From JALUZX01 sp964561605 (GTDB lineage Bacteria > Planctomycetota > UBA1135 > JALUZX01), in assembly GCA_964561605.1 (NCBI GenBank), contig CAZLQD010000013.1, positions 1 through 64,000 of the forward strand: a DNA stretch of 64,000 bases, given 5' to 3'. Of the stretch, positions 53,175-61,373 are shown piece by piece. The notes under the pieces are model-generated. The model did not search any database. It saw only the letters and a program-made list of their open reading frames with translations, and was not told where the DNA came from. Each line of letters starts with the position of its first letter. Position 1 is the first letter of the stretch. Made by a program: the position numbers and the translations under genes.

Positions 53175-53912
53175 ATGAAAAACCAGATTCCTTCTTTCTC
53201 CTCCGGCCTTTTTCCCCGGCCCGCCCCTTCGGAGGCTCTCGCCCTCCCTCCTTCTGCGGTCCGCCGCCTCGACCGCTTCGCCATCGAAACCCTAGGGATC
53301 CCCGGGCCGGTCCTCATGGAGAACGCCTCCAGGGCCGTGGCCGCCCTGGTCAGGGAGAAGAGCCTCCCCTCCTCGAAGGTCCTGATCCTGGCGGGAAAGG
53401 GGAACAACGGGGGCGACGGGATGGCCGCCCACAGGCACCTCCACCCCGAGAGCCGCCTCCTCCTCCTGGGAGACCCGAAAGGCCTTTCCGGTGACGGGGC
53501 CCTCCAGTGGGAAATCCTGGAGAAGGCCGGCATCGCCCCCGAATGGACAGTGGATCCAGATCCCATCCTTCGAGCCCTGGAGGAACTCGGCCCCGAGGAC
53601 ATCCTGGTGGACGCCCTCTTCGGAACAGGGCTCTCCCGCCCCCTGCGGGACCCCTATTCCGCCGTAATCGAGGCAATCAACCGGTGCCGGGCCAGGGTCC
53701 TGGCCGTGGACGTGCCCTCCGGCCTGGATGCGGCTGAGGGGAAAATCCTGGGCGCCGCCGTCCGGGCCCGTTGGACCGTGACTTTCGCCGCCCCGAAGAC
53801 GGGTTTCTACAGGGGAAAGGGCCCCGAGGTCTGCGGTGAGGTCTTCCTTGCCGGGATCGGGATCCCCTGGAAGGCCGTGGAGGCCTTCCTGGAGGCCCCC
53901 CGGGAAGACTGA
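53175..53912 (+). CDS. nnrE: NAD(P)H-hydrate epimerase
   Basis: Repairs damaged NAD(P)HX by epimerising its R form. 245 residues of the YjeF N-terminal domain: PVLMENASRAVA, the Rossmann loop AGKGNNGGDGMAAHRHL, VDALFGTGLSRPL and VDVPSGLDA. The ADP/ATP-dependent dehydratase domain often fused to it is absent and must be encoded elsewhere. Starts at ATG 53175, with a weak TTAGGG upstream. It ends 28 bases from the convergent L,D-transpeptidase gene, sharing a hairpin. Confidence 0.92.
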   Translation: MKNQIPSFSSGLFPRPAPSEALALPPSAVRRLDRFAIETLGIPGPVLMENASRAVAALVREKSLPSSKVLILAGKGNNGGDGMAAHRHLHPESRLLLLGDPKGLSGDGALQWEILEKAGIAPEWTVDPDPILRALEELGPEDILVDALFGTGLSRPLRDPYSAVIEAINRCRARVLAVDVPSGLDAAEGKILGAAVRARWTVTFAAPKTGFYRGKGPEVCGEVFLAGIGIPWKAVEAFLEAPRED

Positions 53913-53931
53913 GAGGGACGCCCCCCTGCGC

Positions 53932-53960
53932 CGGAGGTGCTCAGCGGATGAGCACCTCCG
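53932..53960. terminator. Bidirectional hairpin between convergent genes
   Basis: CGGAGGTGCTCA and TGAGCACCTCCG form a perfect 12-bp stem with a GCGGA loop. It includes the last codons and the stop of the L,D-transpeptidase gene (53941-53943). No clear U-tract on either side. Confidence 0.6.
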
Positions 53961-55047
53961 CCCCCTTGGGAAGGAAGGAGAAGAGTTCCTTCACGTCCTC
54001 GGGAAGCATCCGCACGCACCCCTGGGACTCCTCCTTGCCGATGGAGTCCCGCTCAGACTCCCTCGTTCCATGTATCCCAAATCCGGTATACCGGTCCGAC
54101 TTCAACTTGATGAAGTAATCGCCAAGGGGATTGTCGGGATGGCCGTGGGGGATGGGGCCCTTCGTGGGATGCCACCATACGGGGTTCTTCTGCTTGAGCA
54201 GGACGGTGAACCTGGCCGAGGGGGTCTTTCCGTCCTTCCCCAGGCCGACCCTGTAGAACCGGACCAGGATGTCGTCCAGGAAGAGCTTGAGGATGAAGGA
54301 CTTCTTCTCCACCACGACGTGGAACTTCCCCAGGGGGATCCTCAGGTTCTGGCCGGCCCTGAGCCGCTGGGCCGGAGTTCGATTTACGGCCTCCAAGAAT
54401 CCTGCGGTGATCCGGTTCCCCTCGGCCCTCCCGAAGTGCCGGGCGATCCTTTCCAGGGCGTCCCCCCGTTTCACCTTGTAGGTCCTGGATCTCCAGGCCC
54501 CTCCCGGGTTGAAGAGAAGTTCGTCCATCACCCGGTTCAGGAGTCTCCTGACGCCTTCCAGCTCGGCCAGGTCGTCCTTCCCCAGAGGCCCCCTGGTCCA
54601 GGAATCCACCAGGTCGGTGAGGATCCGGGCGGCTCTCTCCAGTTCCCCGGCCCGGAAGGCCTTCCTGGCGGCCTTCTCCGCCAGTGCCCGGAATTCCCGG
54701 CTCGAGGCCAGCCGGGGCGCCTCGGCCTTCACGATCCTGGCGGCCTCCTTCGTGTCGCCCCGGGAGAGGGTCCTTTCCAGCCTTCCCAGGCCGGCGTCGG
54801 CCGTCCTGGAAGGGCCGGCGGCCTTTCCTCCCTTCGGCCGGGGTGCGGCGGGAGTTGCTTCCCCCCCCTTCGGTTCCCCCGCCGGGGGCGATCCCCCCGA
54901 GCCGGGTTCCAGCGGGACCTGGGAGACCACTTCACCTGCGACAGGGACGTCTTTCCCCGAGGCACGGGCCTCCTTGTCCCCCGCGAGAAAGCCGTATCCG
55001 AACCAGGCCGCAGCGGCCAGGACCAAGGTCAAGAGAACGTAACGCAT
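53941..55047 (-). CDS. LysM-containing L,D-transpeptidase (YkuD family)
   Basis: Periplasmic cell-wall crosslinking enzyme, 368 residues. N-terminal anchor (MRYVLLTLVLAAAAWFGYGF), a Gly/Pro-rich linker, a helical region, LysM (YKVKRGDALERIARHFGR ... GQNLRIP) and the YkuD domain with HGTRESERDSIGKEESQGCV, where the His, Ser-x-Gly and catalytic Cys are present. Start ATG 55047 has GGGAGGT seven bases upstream; longer frames are rejected. It supports peptidoglycan in this lineage. The last codons lie in the shared hairpin with nnrE. Confidence 0.92.
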   Translation of the reverse strand: MRYVLLTLVLAAAAWFGYGFLAGDKEARASGKDVPVAGEVVSQVPLEPGSGGSPPAGEPKGGEATPAAPRPKGGKAAGPSRTADAGLGRLERTLSRGDTKEAARIVKAEAPRLASSREFRALAEKAARKAFRAGELERAARILTDLVDSWTRGPLGKDDLAELEGVRRLLNRVMDELLFNPGGAWRSRTYKVKRGDALERIARHFGRAEGNRITAGFLEAVNRTPAQRLRAGQNLRIPLGKFHVVVEKKSFILKLFLDDILVRFYRVGLGKDGKTPSARFTVLLKQKNPVWWHPTKGPIPHGHPDNPLGDYFIKLKSDRYTGFGIHGTRESERDSIGKEESQGCVRMLPEDVKELFSFLPKGAEVLIR

Positions 55048-55213
55048 CGCCGGGACCTCCCAGAACGTCCGCCGGAACCCGGGATCGAAGGCCCGCCCTT
55101 CCCGCCCGTGGGCCGTAAAAGGGGAGTCCTTCAGTCCGGTCCCGGCCCCCAACGCCCCCCGGGTCGGCCAACCTTTTCAGGGGGCGAATGGACCGCCCAA
55201 GAACTGGATCCAG

Positions 55214-55242
55214 AAGGTAGCACCCCCCCACCAAGAGGCCAA
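55214..55242 (-). promoter_or_regulatory. Possible promoter of the L,D-transpeptidase gene
   Basis: TTGGCC (55242-55237) and TACCTT (55219-55214) with a 17-bp spacer on the minus strand. The -10 is identical to that of rRNA P1. It would give a leader of about 160 nt. Confidence 0.35.
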
Positions 55243-55249
55243 GTCGATT

Positions 55250-55711
55250 CTTTCCCGCCGGCAGGGCCGGGGACGACTCGTGAAGGAAAAAGGCTTCTCC
55301 CCCAGACACAGGCCGGAATGGCCGGCCCCCTTCACGAGGACCGATCTTCTTTGTCGCCTTCGACCCAGGCGGACCGGGTCGCGGACGGGGGATGCCGTGC
55401 CCGAAAGGGTCGAAAAAACCCTTCCCGGAACCCCGGGAGACTCCGGGTGAGGAAAAAGAAATACCCCCGCCTGTGCCGTGTGGGCCGGAATCGTCCTGAA
55501 CCCTCGCTTCAAGGTGGGAACCTCATCGGGCACCCTCCTTTGTGCTCGCGCACCGGGCGGAATGCCGCGAAAGATAGGCTCCCCGCGCTGGGTCATCGGT
55601 TCAGACTTTACATCCGCGAGCGCCATCACGGACACCGCAGGGGTCGAATTCAAGACTACCCCGAAACCTCCGGGGTGGCAACCCCGGAGCTCCGGGAAGG
55701 AAAGACCCCCA
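55250..55711. other. Non-coding, hairpin-rich region between ileS and the L,D-transpeptidase gene
   Basis: About 460 bases without a convincing gene. Open frames of up to 158 codons exist but have random Arg/Pro/Gly composition and no start signal. On the minus strand there are several stable hairpins: CTCCGGGG/CCCCGGAG (55668-55689), TCCGTGA/TCGCGGA (55613-55632) and GCGG/CCGC (55557-55568), clustered within about 130 bases. It could be an untranslated structured RNA; no family is recognised. Confidence 0.5.
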
Positions 55712-58700
55712 TCAGACCTTTTCGAGCCGGACCTTCACGGGGATTCCGTTGAGGTCCCACTCCTTCCAGCCTTCCCCCTCCTCCTCCCCGGGTGCCAGGA
55801 CGCGGACCTCTTCCGCCAGGGTCTCACCGGATATCATTTCCCGCCATTTCCCCACCGCCTCGGCCACGTCTTCCGGGCAGGAGACCTCGATCCGTATACG
55901 ATCGCCGATGGCGAAGCCGGCCGCCTTTCTCTGGTTCTGGACCTTGCTGACCATCTCCCTCGCCAGGCCCTCCAGGCGAAGAGGCTCGTCCACCGTTGTA
56001 TCCAGGACCACCGTATATCCTTGGTCCGCCGCCACGGCGAAGCCCTCCTTCTCCTTCACGTCCAGCACCAGGTCTTCCGGACCGAGCCTCCAGGTAACGC
56101 CTTCCACCTCCAGGGTGATGCCTCCCGAACTCCGGACCTCCTCGGCCCGCTCGGGGGAAAGGCCCTGGAGGGCCTTCTGGATCCCCTTGAGGGCCTTCCC
56201 TGCCTTCTTCCCCAGGACGGGGAAGTTGGGCTTCACCCGGATCTCCCTGTAGGACCCGAGGTCCTTGGGGACCTCCATCTCCTTGATGTTCAGCTCCTCC
56301 AGGATCTGGGCCCGGAAGTCCGGATCCTCCAGGACCTCCGGCGACCTGCCCGGCGGAAGCCCCACGAGGATCCTCCGCAGGGGCTGGCGCACCTTGAGGT
56401 TGTGTTCCGCCCGGACCTGCCTGCCCAGGCGCACCACCTTGAGGACCACGTCCATCCCCTCTTCCAGGGCGGGATCCACCAGGTCCTCCTCGGGAAGGGG
56501 GAAGTCGGCCAGGTGAACCGACGGAGGATCGTCCTTGCGCCTCAGCTCCCGCCAGAGGGCGTCGGCGCTGAAGGGCATGGCCGGGGCGAAAAGGAGGGCC
56601 ACGGTCCGCAGGGCCTCGGCAAGGGTGGCGTAGGCCGCCGCCTTGTCGCCGGATTCCGAGGCCTTCTCGGGCCCCCAGAACCGCTTTCTGCTCCTACGGA
56701 TATACCAGTTCGAGAGTTCGTCCTCCAGGAAGGAACGGACCGCACGGAGGGCCCTGGTGAGGTCGTAGTTCTCCATGCTCTCCAGGACCCCCTTCTTGAG
56801 AGTCTGCAGCCTGGAGAGGATCCACCTGTCGGCCCGGCCCCTCTCGGAGGGCGCCGGGGCGGGAAGGTCCGTCCGGTAGTCGTCCAGGTTGGCGTACTGG
56901 GCGAAGAACTGGAAAGAGTTCCACAAGGTGCCCAGGACCTTCCTGGCCACCTCCCCCACGCCGGCGGGATCGAACCTCTTGGGAAGGTGGGGCGGCCCCG
57001 AGGCCAGGAGGAAGAAGCGGAGGGGATCCACGCCGTGCTCCCCGATGACCTTCCAGGGATCCACGGTGTTCCCCAGCCTCTTGGACATCTTCCGCCCTTC
57101 CTTGTCCAGGATCAGGCCGTTCACCACGACGGCCTTGTAGGCCGGGCTGTCGAAGAGGAAGGTTCCGATCACATGTAGCGTATAGAACCAGCCCCTAGTC
57201 TGGTCCAACCCCTCTGCGATGAAGTCCGCCGGGAACTGCTCCTTCTCCAGGAGTTCCTTGTTCTCGAAGGGATAGTGGTACTGGGCGTAGGGCATGGATC
57301 CCGAGTCGAACCAGCAGTCCGCCACGGCCGAGACCCGCTCCATGGTTCCCTTGCACCCCTCCCTGGTGCAGGGGAAACGGACCTCGTCCACGTAGGGCCG
57401 GTGGAGGTCCAGTTCCCCCTCCCAGGCCCCCCCGAGTTCCCCGAGCTCCGCCACGGAACCGACGGCGCGGACGTGCCCGCACTCCCGGCAGACCCAGAAG
57501 GGAAGAGGCGTTCCCCAGTAGCGGTCCCTGGAGAGGGCCCAATCCACGTTGTTCTCCAGCCACTCCCCGAAACGACCCTTCCCGATCTCCGGCGGCACCC
57601 ACCGGATCTCGGCGTTCCGGGCGAGCATCCTCTCCTTGAGTTCGGTGGTCCGGATATACCAGGCCGGTGTTGCGAAGTACATGAGAGGCTGGTCGTCCCG
57701 CCAGCAATGGGGATAGCTGTGCTTCATGCGGATCGACTCGAAGAGGAGCCCCCGGGCCTGGAGGTCACGGAGGACCTCCTTGTCGGCCTCCTTGAACCAC
57801 TTCCCCTTCCATGGCCCCTTGGCCTCTTCGGTGACCTTCCCGTCGGCACCCACGGCCATGACGGGGTAGAGCCCCTCCCGGCGGATCAGGTCCCAGTCCT
57901 CCTGCCCGTAGGCGGCCTGGTGGACGATCCCCGTTCCCTCCTCGGTGGAGACGAAGTCGGCTCCGCAGACCTTCCAAAGCTTCGGCTTCTCCTCCTCGGG
58001 AACGGGGATGTCCGGGAAGAGGCACTGGTAGCGAAGACCCAGGAGCTCCGCCCCCTTCCTGCTCTCCACGACCTCCGGGGCCTCGTCCCCGCCGAAGACG
58101 GCCTCAACCCGTTCCCGGGCCAGCCAGAGCCGCTCCTCGCCGGCCTCGGTCTCCCGGCGGACCAGGACGTATTCGATCTCCGGGTGGACCGCCAGGGCCA
58201 CGTTGGAAAGGAGGGTCCAGGGCGTAGTGGTCCAGGCCAGGAAGAATACCCCCGGCACGGGCCGCCCCTCCCCGTCCAGGAGGGGAAAGCGTACCGTTGC
58301 GGAGGGATCCTCCACCTCCTTGTAGCCCAGGGCGACCTCGTGGCTGGAGAGGCCCGTGCCGCACCGCGCGCAGTAGGGAAGGATCTTGTGTCCCCGGTAG
58401 ATCAGGCCGGCGTCGAAGAAACGCTTCAGGATCCACCAGACCGACTCGATGTATTCGTTGGAGCAGGTGATGTAGGCGTCCCCGTAGTCCAGCCAGAAAC
58501 CGATCCGCTCGGAGAGCTTCTCCCACTCCTCCTTGTAGGTGAAGATGTTCTCCCTGCACTTGGCGTTGAAGCGGGCGATTCCGTACTCCTCGATCTGGGG
58601 CTTCCCGGAGATCCCGAGCTGCTTCTCCACCTCGAGTTCCACGGGGAGGCCGTGGGTGTCCCAGCCCGCCTTGCGGCGGACGAGCCTCCCCCGCATGTGC

Positions 58701-58918
58701 TGGAACCGGCAGACCGTGTCCTTGATGGTCCGGGAGAAGACGTGGTGGATTCCCGGCTTGCCGTTGGCCGTGGGCGGACCCTCGTAGAAGGCGAAGGGGG
58801 GAGCGTCCTTCCTCGCCTCCATGCACCGGCGGAAGAGGTCCTCCCGGCGCCAGGCCTCCAGGACCTCCCGTTCCAGCTCTTCCTGCTTCTTCTTCGCCAG
58901 GTCTTCCCGAAAAGCCAT
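55712..58918 (-). CDS. ileS: Isoleucine-tRNA ligase
   Basis: Class I synthetase with editing domain, 1068 residues. The HIGH motif appears as NGKPGIHHVFS and the KMSKS motif as GRKMSKRLGN. Zinc-type Cys clusters are visible as PYCARCGTGLSSHEV, VCRECGHVRA and CTREGCKGTM. Length and architecture fit the long, eukaryote-like type 2 IleS rather than the E. coli type. Of two nearby ATGs, 58918 (MAFREDLAKKKQEELE) is chosen because GGGAGG lies six bases before it. 14 bases after the oxidoreductase; followed by a GC hairpin at 55668-55689. Confidence 0.96.
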   Translation of the reverse strand: MAFREDLAKKKQEELEREVLEAWRREDLFRRCMEARKDAPPFAFYEGPPTANGKPGIHHVFSRTIKDTVCRFQHMRGRLVRRKAGWDTHGLPVELEVEKQLGISGKPQIEEYGIARFNAKCRENIFTYKEEWEKLSERIGFWLDYGDAYITCSNEYIESVWWILKRFFDAGLIYRGHKILPYCARCGTGLSSHEVALGYKEVEDPSATVRFPLLDGEGRPVPGVFFLAWTTTPWTLLSNVALAVHPEIEYVLVRRETEAGEERLWLARERVEAVFGGDEAPEVVESRKGAELLGLRYQCLFPDIPVPEEEKPKLWKVCGADFVSTEEGTGIVHQAAYGQEDWDLIRREGLYPVMAVGADGKVTEEAKGPWKGKWFKEADKEVLRDLQARGLLFESIRMKHSYPHCWRDDQPLMYFATPAWYIRTTELKERMLARNAEIRWVPPEIGKGRFGEWLENNVDWALSRDRYWGTPLPFWVCRECGHVRAVGSVAELGELGGAWEGELDLHRPYVDEVRFPCTREGCKGTMERVSAVADCWFDSGSMPYAQYHYPFENKELLEKEQFPADFIAEGLDQTRGWFYTLHVIGTFLFDSPAYKAVVVNGLILDKEGRKMSKRLGNTVDPWKVIGEHGVDPLRFFLLASGPPHLPKRFDPAGVGEVARKVLGTLWNSFQFFAQYANLDDYRTDLPAPAPSERGRADRWILSRLQTLKKGVLESMENYDLTRALRAVRSFLEDELSNWYIRRSRKRFWGPEKASESGDKAAAYATLAEALRTVALLFAPAMPFSADALWRELRRKDDPPSVHLADFPLPEEDLVDPALEEGMDVVLKVVRLGRQVRAEHNLKVRQPLRRILVGLPPGRSPEVLEDPDFRAQILEELNIKEMEVPKDLGSYREIRVKPNFPVLGKKAGKALKGIQKALQGLSPERAEEVRSSGGITLEVEGVTWRLGPEDLVLDVKEKEGFAVAADQGYTVVLDTTVDEPLRLEGLAREMVSKVQNQRKAAGFAIGDRIRIEVSCPEDVAEAVGKWREMISGETLAEEVRVLAPGEEEGEGWKEWDLNGIPVKVRLEKV

Positions 58919-58932
58919 TCCCATCCTCCCTT

Positions 58933-59943
58933 TCACCAGGGATGGGCCCTTAGGGCCTCTTCGATCTCGAAGGCCACGGCCAGGGCCTTGCGGCCCTGGG
59001 CGCCCGTCACGGCGGGCTCCTTCCCGGTCTTCACGCAACGGGCGAAGTCCAGGAGCTCCTCCTTGAGGGGCTCGGCGTCCTTGGCGCGGATCTCCTTTAC
59101 CGTGAGAAGTCCTTCGTAGACGAACTTCCAGAGGTCCTCGATCCGTGAGGGATCGATGCTGGAGAGGTCCAGCTTCCCCCGGTCCCAGCCCGGGCCCTTC
59201 TTGATCAATATTCCGTATTTCTTGCCGAAATCCATGGAGACGTAGGAATCCTCGGCGAAGAGGCGGAACTTCCGGTCCGGGTGGAGGGCCACCCGGCTCG
59301 CCGTGAGGTGGGCCACCTCCCCCGAGGAGAAGATGAGCCTCGCCGTGGCCAGGTCCTCCTTCTCGGTGAAGACCCTTCCGCCGAAGGCCTCCACGTCCAC
59401 CACGTCCCCCCCGCCCGTGAGGGAGAAGAGGATGTCCAGGTCGTGGATCATCAGGTCCTGGACGACCCCAACGTCCACGGACCGGAAGGTGAAGGGAGCC
59501 ACCCGCTGGGCTTCCATGTAACGGGGCCGGATTCCCATCTCCCGGACCGCCGCGAGGATGGGGTTGAACCTCTCCACGTGTCCCACCTGGAGGGTCAACC
59601 CTCTCTTCCCGGCCGCCTCGATGAGACGGTCCGCCTCCTCCAGGGTCTTGGCCATGGGTTTCTCCACCAGGACGTGGACTCCCCTCTCCAGGAACCAGGA
59701 GGCCACCTCGAAGTGGGCCGACGTGGGAACGACCACGCAGACCGCCCGGGGATCGCCGGGAAGCTTCCGGAAATCCGTGGTCCAGGGGACGCCGAACCTC
59801 TCCCCCACCTCCCGGGCCCGGTCCTCCCGGGAATCCGCCAGGGAGACCAGCTCGACCTCGGGAATTTCATGGAGGATCCTGGCGTGGGCCTTTCCCAGAT
59901 GGCCCACACCCACCACCGAGACCCTGAGCTTGTCCTGATCCAA
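58933..59943 (-). CDS. Gfo/Idh/MocA family oxidoreductase, possibly UDP-GlcNAc 3-dehydrogenase
   Basis: 336 residues: an N-terminal Rossmann domain (VSVVGVGHLGKAHARIL), the family motif VEKPMAKTLEEA near residue 95 and VQDLMIHDLDILFSL with the catalytic His region. Starts with TTG at 59943. It lies 25 bases after lpxC-fabZ. In Leptospira and Acidithiobacillus a Gfo/Idh enzyme beside lpxA (GnnA) oxidises the 3-OH of UDP-GlcNAc so that lipid A receives amide-linked chains. A GnnA-like role is plausible from position alone, but no GnnB aminotransferase is seen here. Confidence 0.8.
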   Translation of the reverse strand: MDQDKLRVSVVGVGHLGKAHARILHEIPEVELVSLADSREDRAREVGERFGVPWTTDFRKLPGDPRAVCVVVPTSAHFEVASWFLERGVHVLVEKPMAKTLEEADRLIEAAGKRGLTLQVGHVERFNPILAAVREMGIRPRYMEAQRVAPFTFRSVDVGVVQDLMIHDLDILFSLTGGGDVVDVEAFGGRVFTEKEDLATARLIFSSGEVAHLTASRVALHPDRKFRLFAEDSYVSMDFGKKYGILIKKGPGWDRGKLDLSSIDPSRIEDLWKFVYEGLLTVKEIRAKDAEPLKEELLDFARCVKTGKEPAVTGAQGRKALAVAFEIEEALRAHPW

Positions 59944-59968
59944 AACCGCGCCCCTTCCCGGCCCCTTT

Positions 59969-61264
59969 TCAGGCCTCCACCAGGGTGAACTTCAGCTGGG
60001 CCTCGGCCACGAGCTTCCCCCGGACCTTGGCCTTGGCCTTCACGTGGCCGAGAGAGGATTTCAAGCGAACCGTCTCCACCTCGATCCTGAGCTGGTCACC
60101 GGGAATTACGGCCCCCCTCAACTTCACCTTGTCGATGGACCAGAGCACGGCGAGCTTGCCCGTGTTCTCCAGCTTCCTGAGGAGGAGGACGCCCGCGAGC
60201 TGTGCCATGGCCTCCAGCTGGAGGACGCCGGGCATGATGGGCTGCTCGGGCCAGTGCCCCTGGAAGAAAGGCTCGTTGATGGTGACGTTCTTGATCCCCA
60301 CGGCCCGGCGGAACCCGTCCAGCTCCACCACCCTGTCGATGAGGAGGAAGGGGTACCGGTGGGGAAGGAGCTTCATGATGTCCCGGATGTCGATGCTCGT
60401 CTCGTGGCGGAATTCCCCCGAGGCCTCGGCTTCCTGGACCTGCTCGTAGATCCTCCTCAGAAGCTTCACGTTCTGGGCGTGGCCCGAGCGGTGGGCCACC
60501 ACGTGGGCCCCCACGTCCATCCCGAGGAGATTCAGGTCCCCCAGGAGGTCCAGGACCTTGTGCCGGGCCGGTTCGTCGGGAAAGCGCAGGTGGTTCTCCA
60601 CGGGCGTCCCGTCGGCCCGAAGGACCAGGGTGTTCTCGTAGGTGGCGCCCTGGCCGAAGCCCTCCTCCTTGAGCTTGGCCGCCTCCTCCTCCATGCAGAA
60701 GGTCCGGGCCGGAGCCAATTCCGAGGCGAAACCGTCCTGCCCCAGGTTCCAGAAGACGGCCTGCTTGGGGCCACCCGGGATGTCCAGGTGGTATTCCAGG
60801 CTGAGCCCCTCCTCGGAGGGGAAGGCCACGATGGAACGCTTTCCTTCCCGGACGTACACGGGCTCCTTCAAAGGGAAGAACCGGGCGGGAGTCTTCTGTT
60901 CCTGGACACCCGCTTTCTCCAGGAGCTCCACGAAGGGGGCGCAGGAGCCGTCCATCCCGGGGATCTCCTCGCCGTCCACCTCCACTTCCAGGTTGTCCAG
61001 GAGGAGCCCCTTGAAGGCCGCCAGGAGGTGCTCCACCGTCTCCACCTCGGCCGGCCCCTGCTTGAGGGAGGTGCGCCTCTCCTTCACCAGGATGCTGTCG
61101 GGAACGGCGGGAATCTGGGGGGCGTCCTCCAGGTCGACCCTGGTGAAGACGACGCCGTGATCCGGAGGGGCGGGCTTGATCCGAACCCGGACCTCCTTTC
61201 CCCTGTGGAGACCCACTCCGGAGAATTCCACTTCGTTGCGGATGGTCCTTTGCGTCCTCTTCAC
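59969..61264 (-). CDS. lpxC: LpxC-FabZ bifunctional protein (lipid A deacetylase / 3-hydroxyacyl-ACP dehydratase)
   Basis: 431-residue fusion. LpxC part: E78-H79 (VEHLLAAF), T188-F189 (ARTF), H235 and D239 (ARHKVLDLLGDL) and H262 (HRSGHAQN), the zinc ligands and catalytic residues. FabZ part (about 295-431): LLPHRYPFLLIDRV, GHWPEQPIMPGV with H337 and E351 in QLEAMAQ. The usual GHFP is GHWP. Start at GTG 61264 with AGGAG six bases upstream; the longer TTG start at 61297 abuts its own Shine-Dalgarno. Such fusions are known from Bacteroidota and Planctomycetota. It lies between bamA and the Gfo/Idh gene. Confidence 0.95.
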   Translation of the reverse strand: MKRTQRTIRNEVEFSGVGLHRGKEVRVRIKPAPPDHGVVFTRVDLEDAPQIPAVPDSILVKERRTSLKQGPAEVETVEHLLAAFKGLLLDNLEVEVDGEEIPGMDGSCAPFVELLEKAGVQEQKTPARFFPLKEPVYVREGKRSIVAFPSEEGLSLEYHLDIPGGPKQAVFWNLGQDGFASELAPARTFCMEEEAAKLKEEGFGQGATYENTLVLRADGTPVENHLRFPDEPARHKVLDLLGDLNLLGMDVGAHVVAHRSGHAQNVKLLRRIYEQVQEAEASGEFRHETSIDIRDIMKLLPHRYPFLLIDRVVELDGFRRAVGIKNVTINEPFFQGHWPEQPIMPGVLQLEAMAQLAGVLLLRKLENTGKLAVLWSIDKVKLRGAVIPGDQLRIEVETVRLKSSLGHVKAKAKVRGKLVAEAQLKFTLVEA

Positions 61265-61373
61265 GTCGGGCTCCTGGGTCCTCCTCCCCGGCTCCAACTC
61301 CTTCCTGGAAAGGATCCTAAAAAAACCGGGGGGGAAGAATCAAGGGAAGGGGCCCGGGGAGGCACGGAAGGCC

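Noticed and set aside
55177..55653. A 158-codon minus-strand frame in the ileS-L,D-transpeptidase gap
   Set aside because: Arg/Pro/Gly-rich random composition, no Shine-Dalgarno, no recognisable domain; it overlaps the predicted promoter and hairpins.
55540..55665. Possible tmRNA (strings like GGATGTAAAGTCTGA and TTGAATTCGAC on the minus strand)
   Set aside because: No T-arm, no CCA end, no closing acceptor helix and no tag frame ending in Ala-Ala-stop could be found on either strand.
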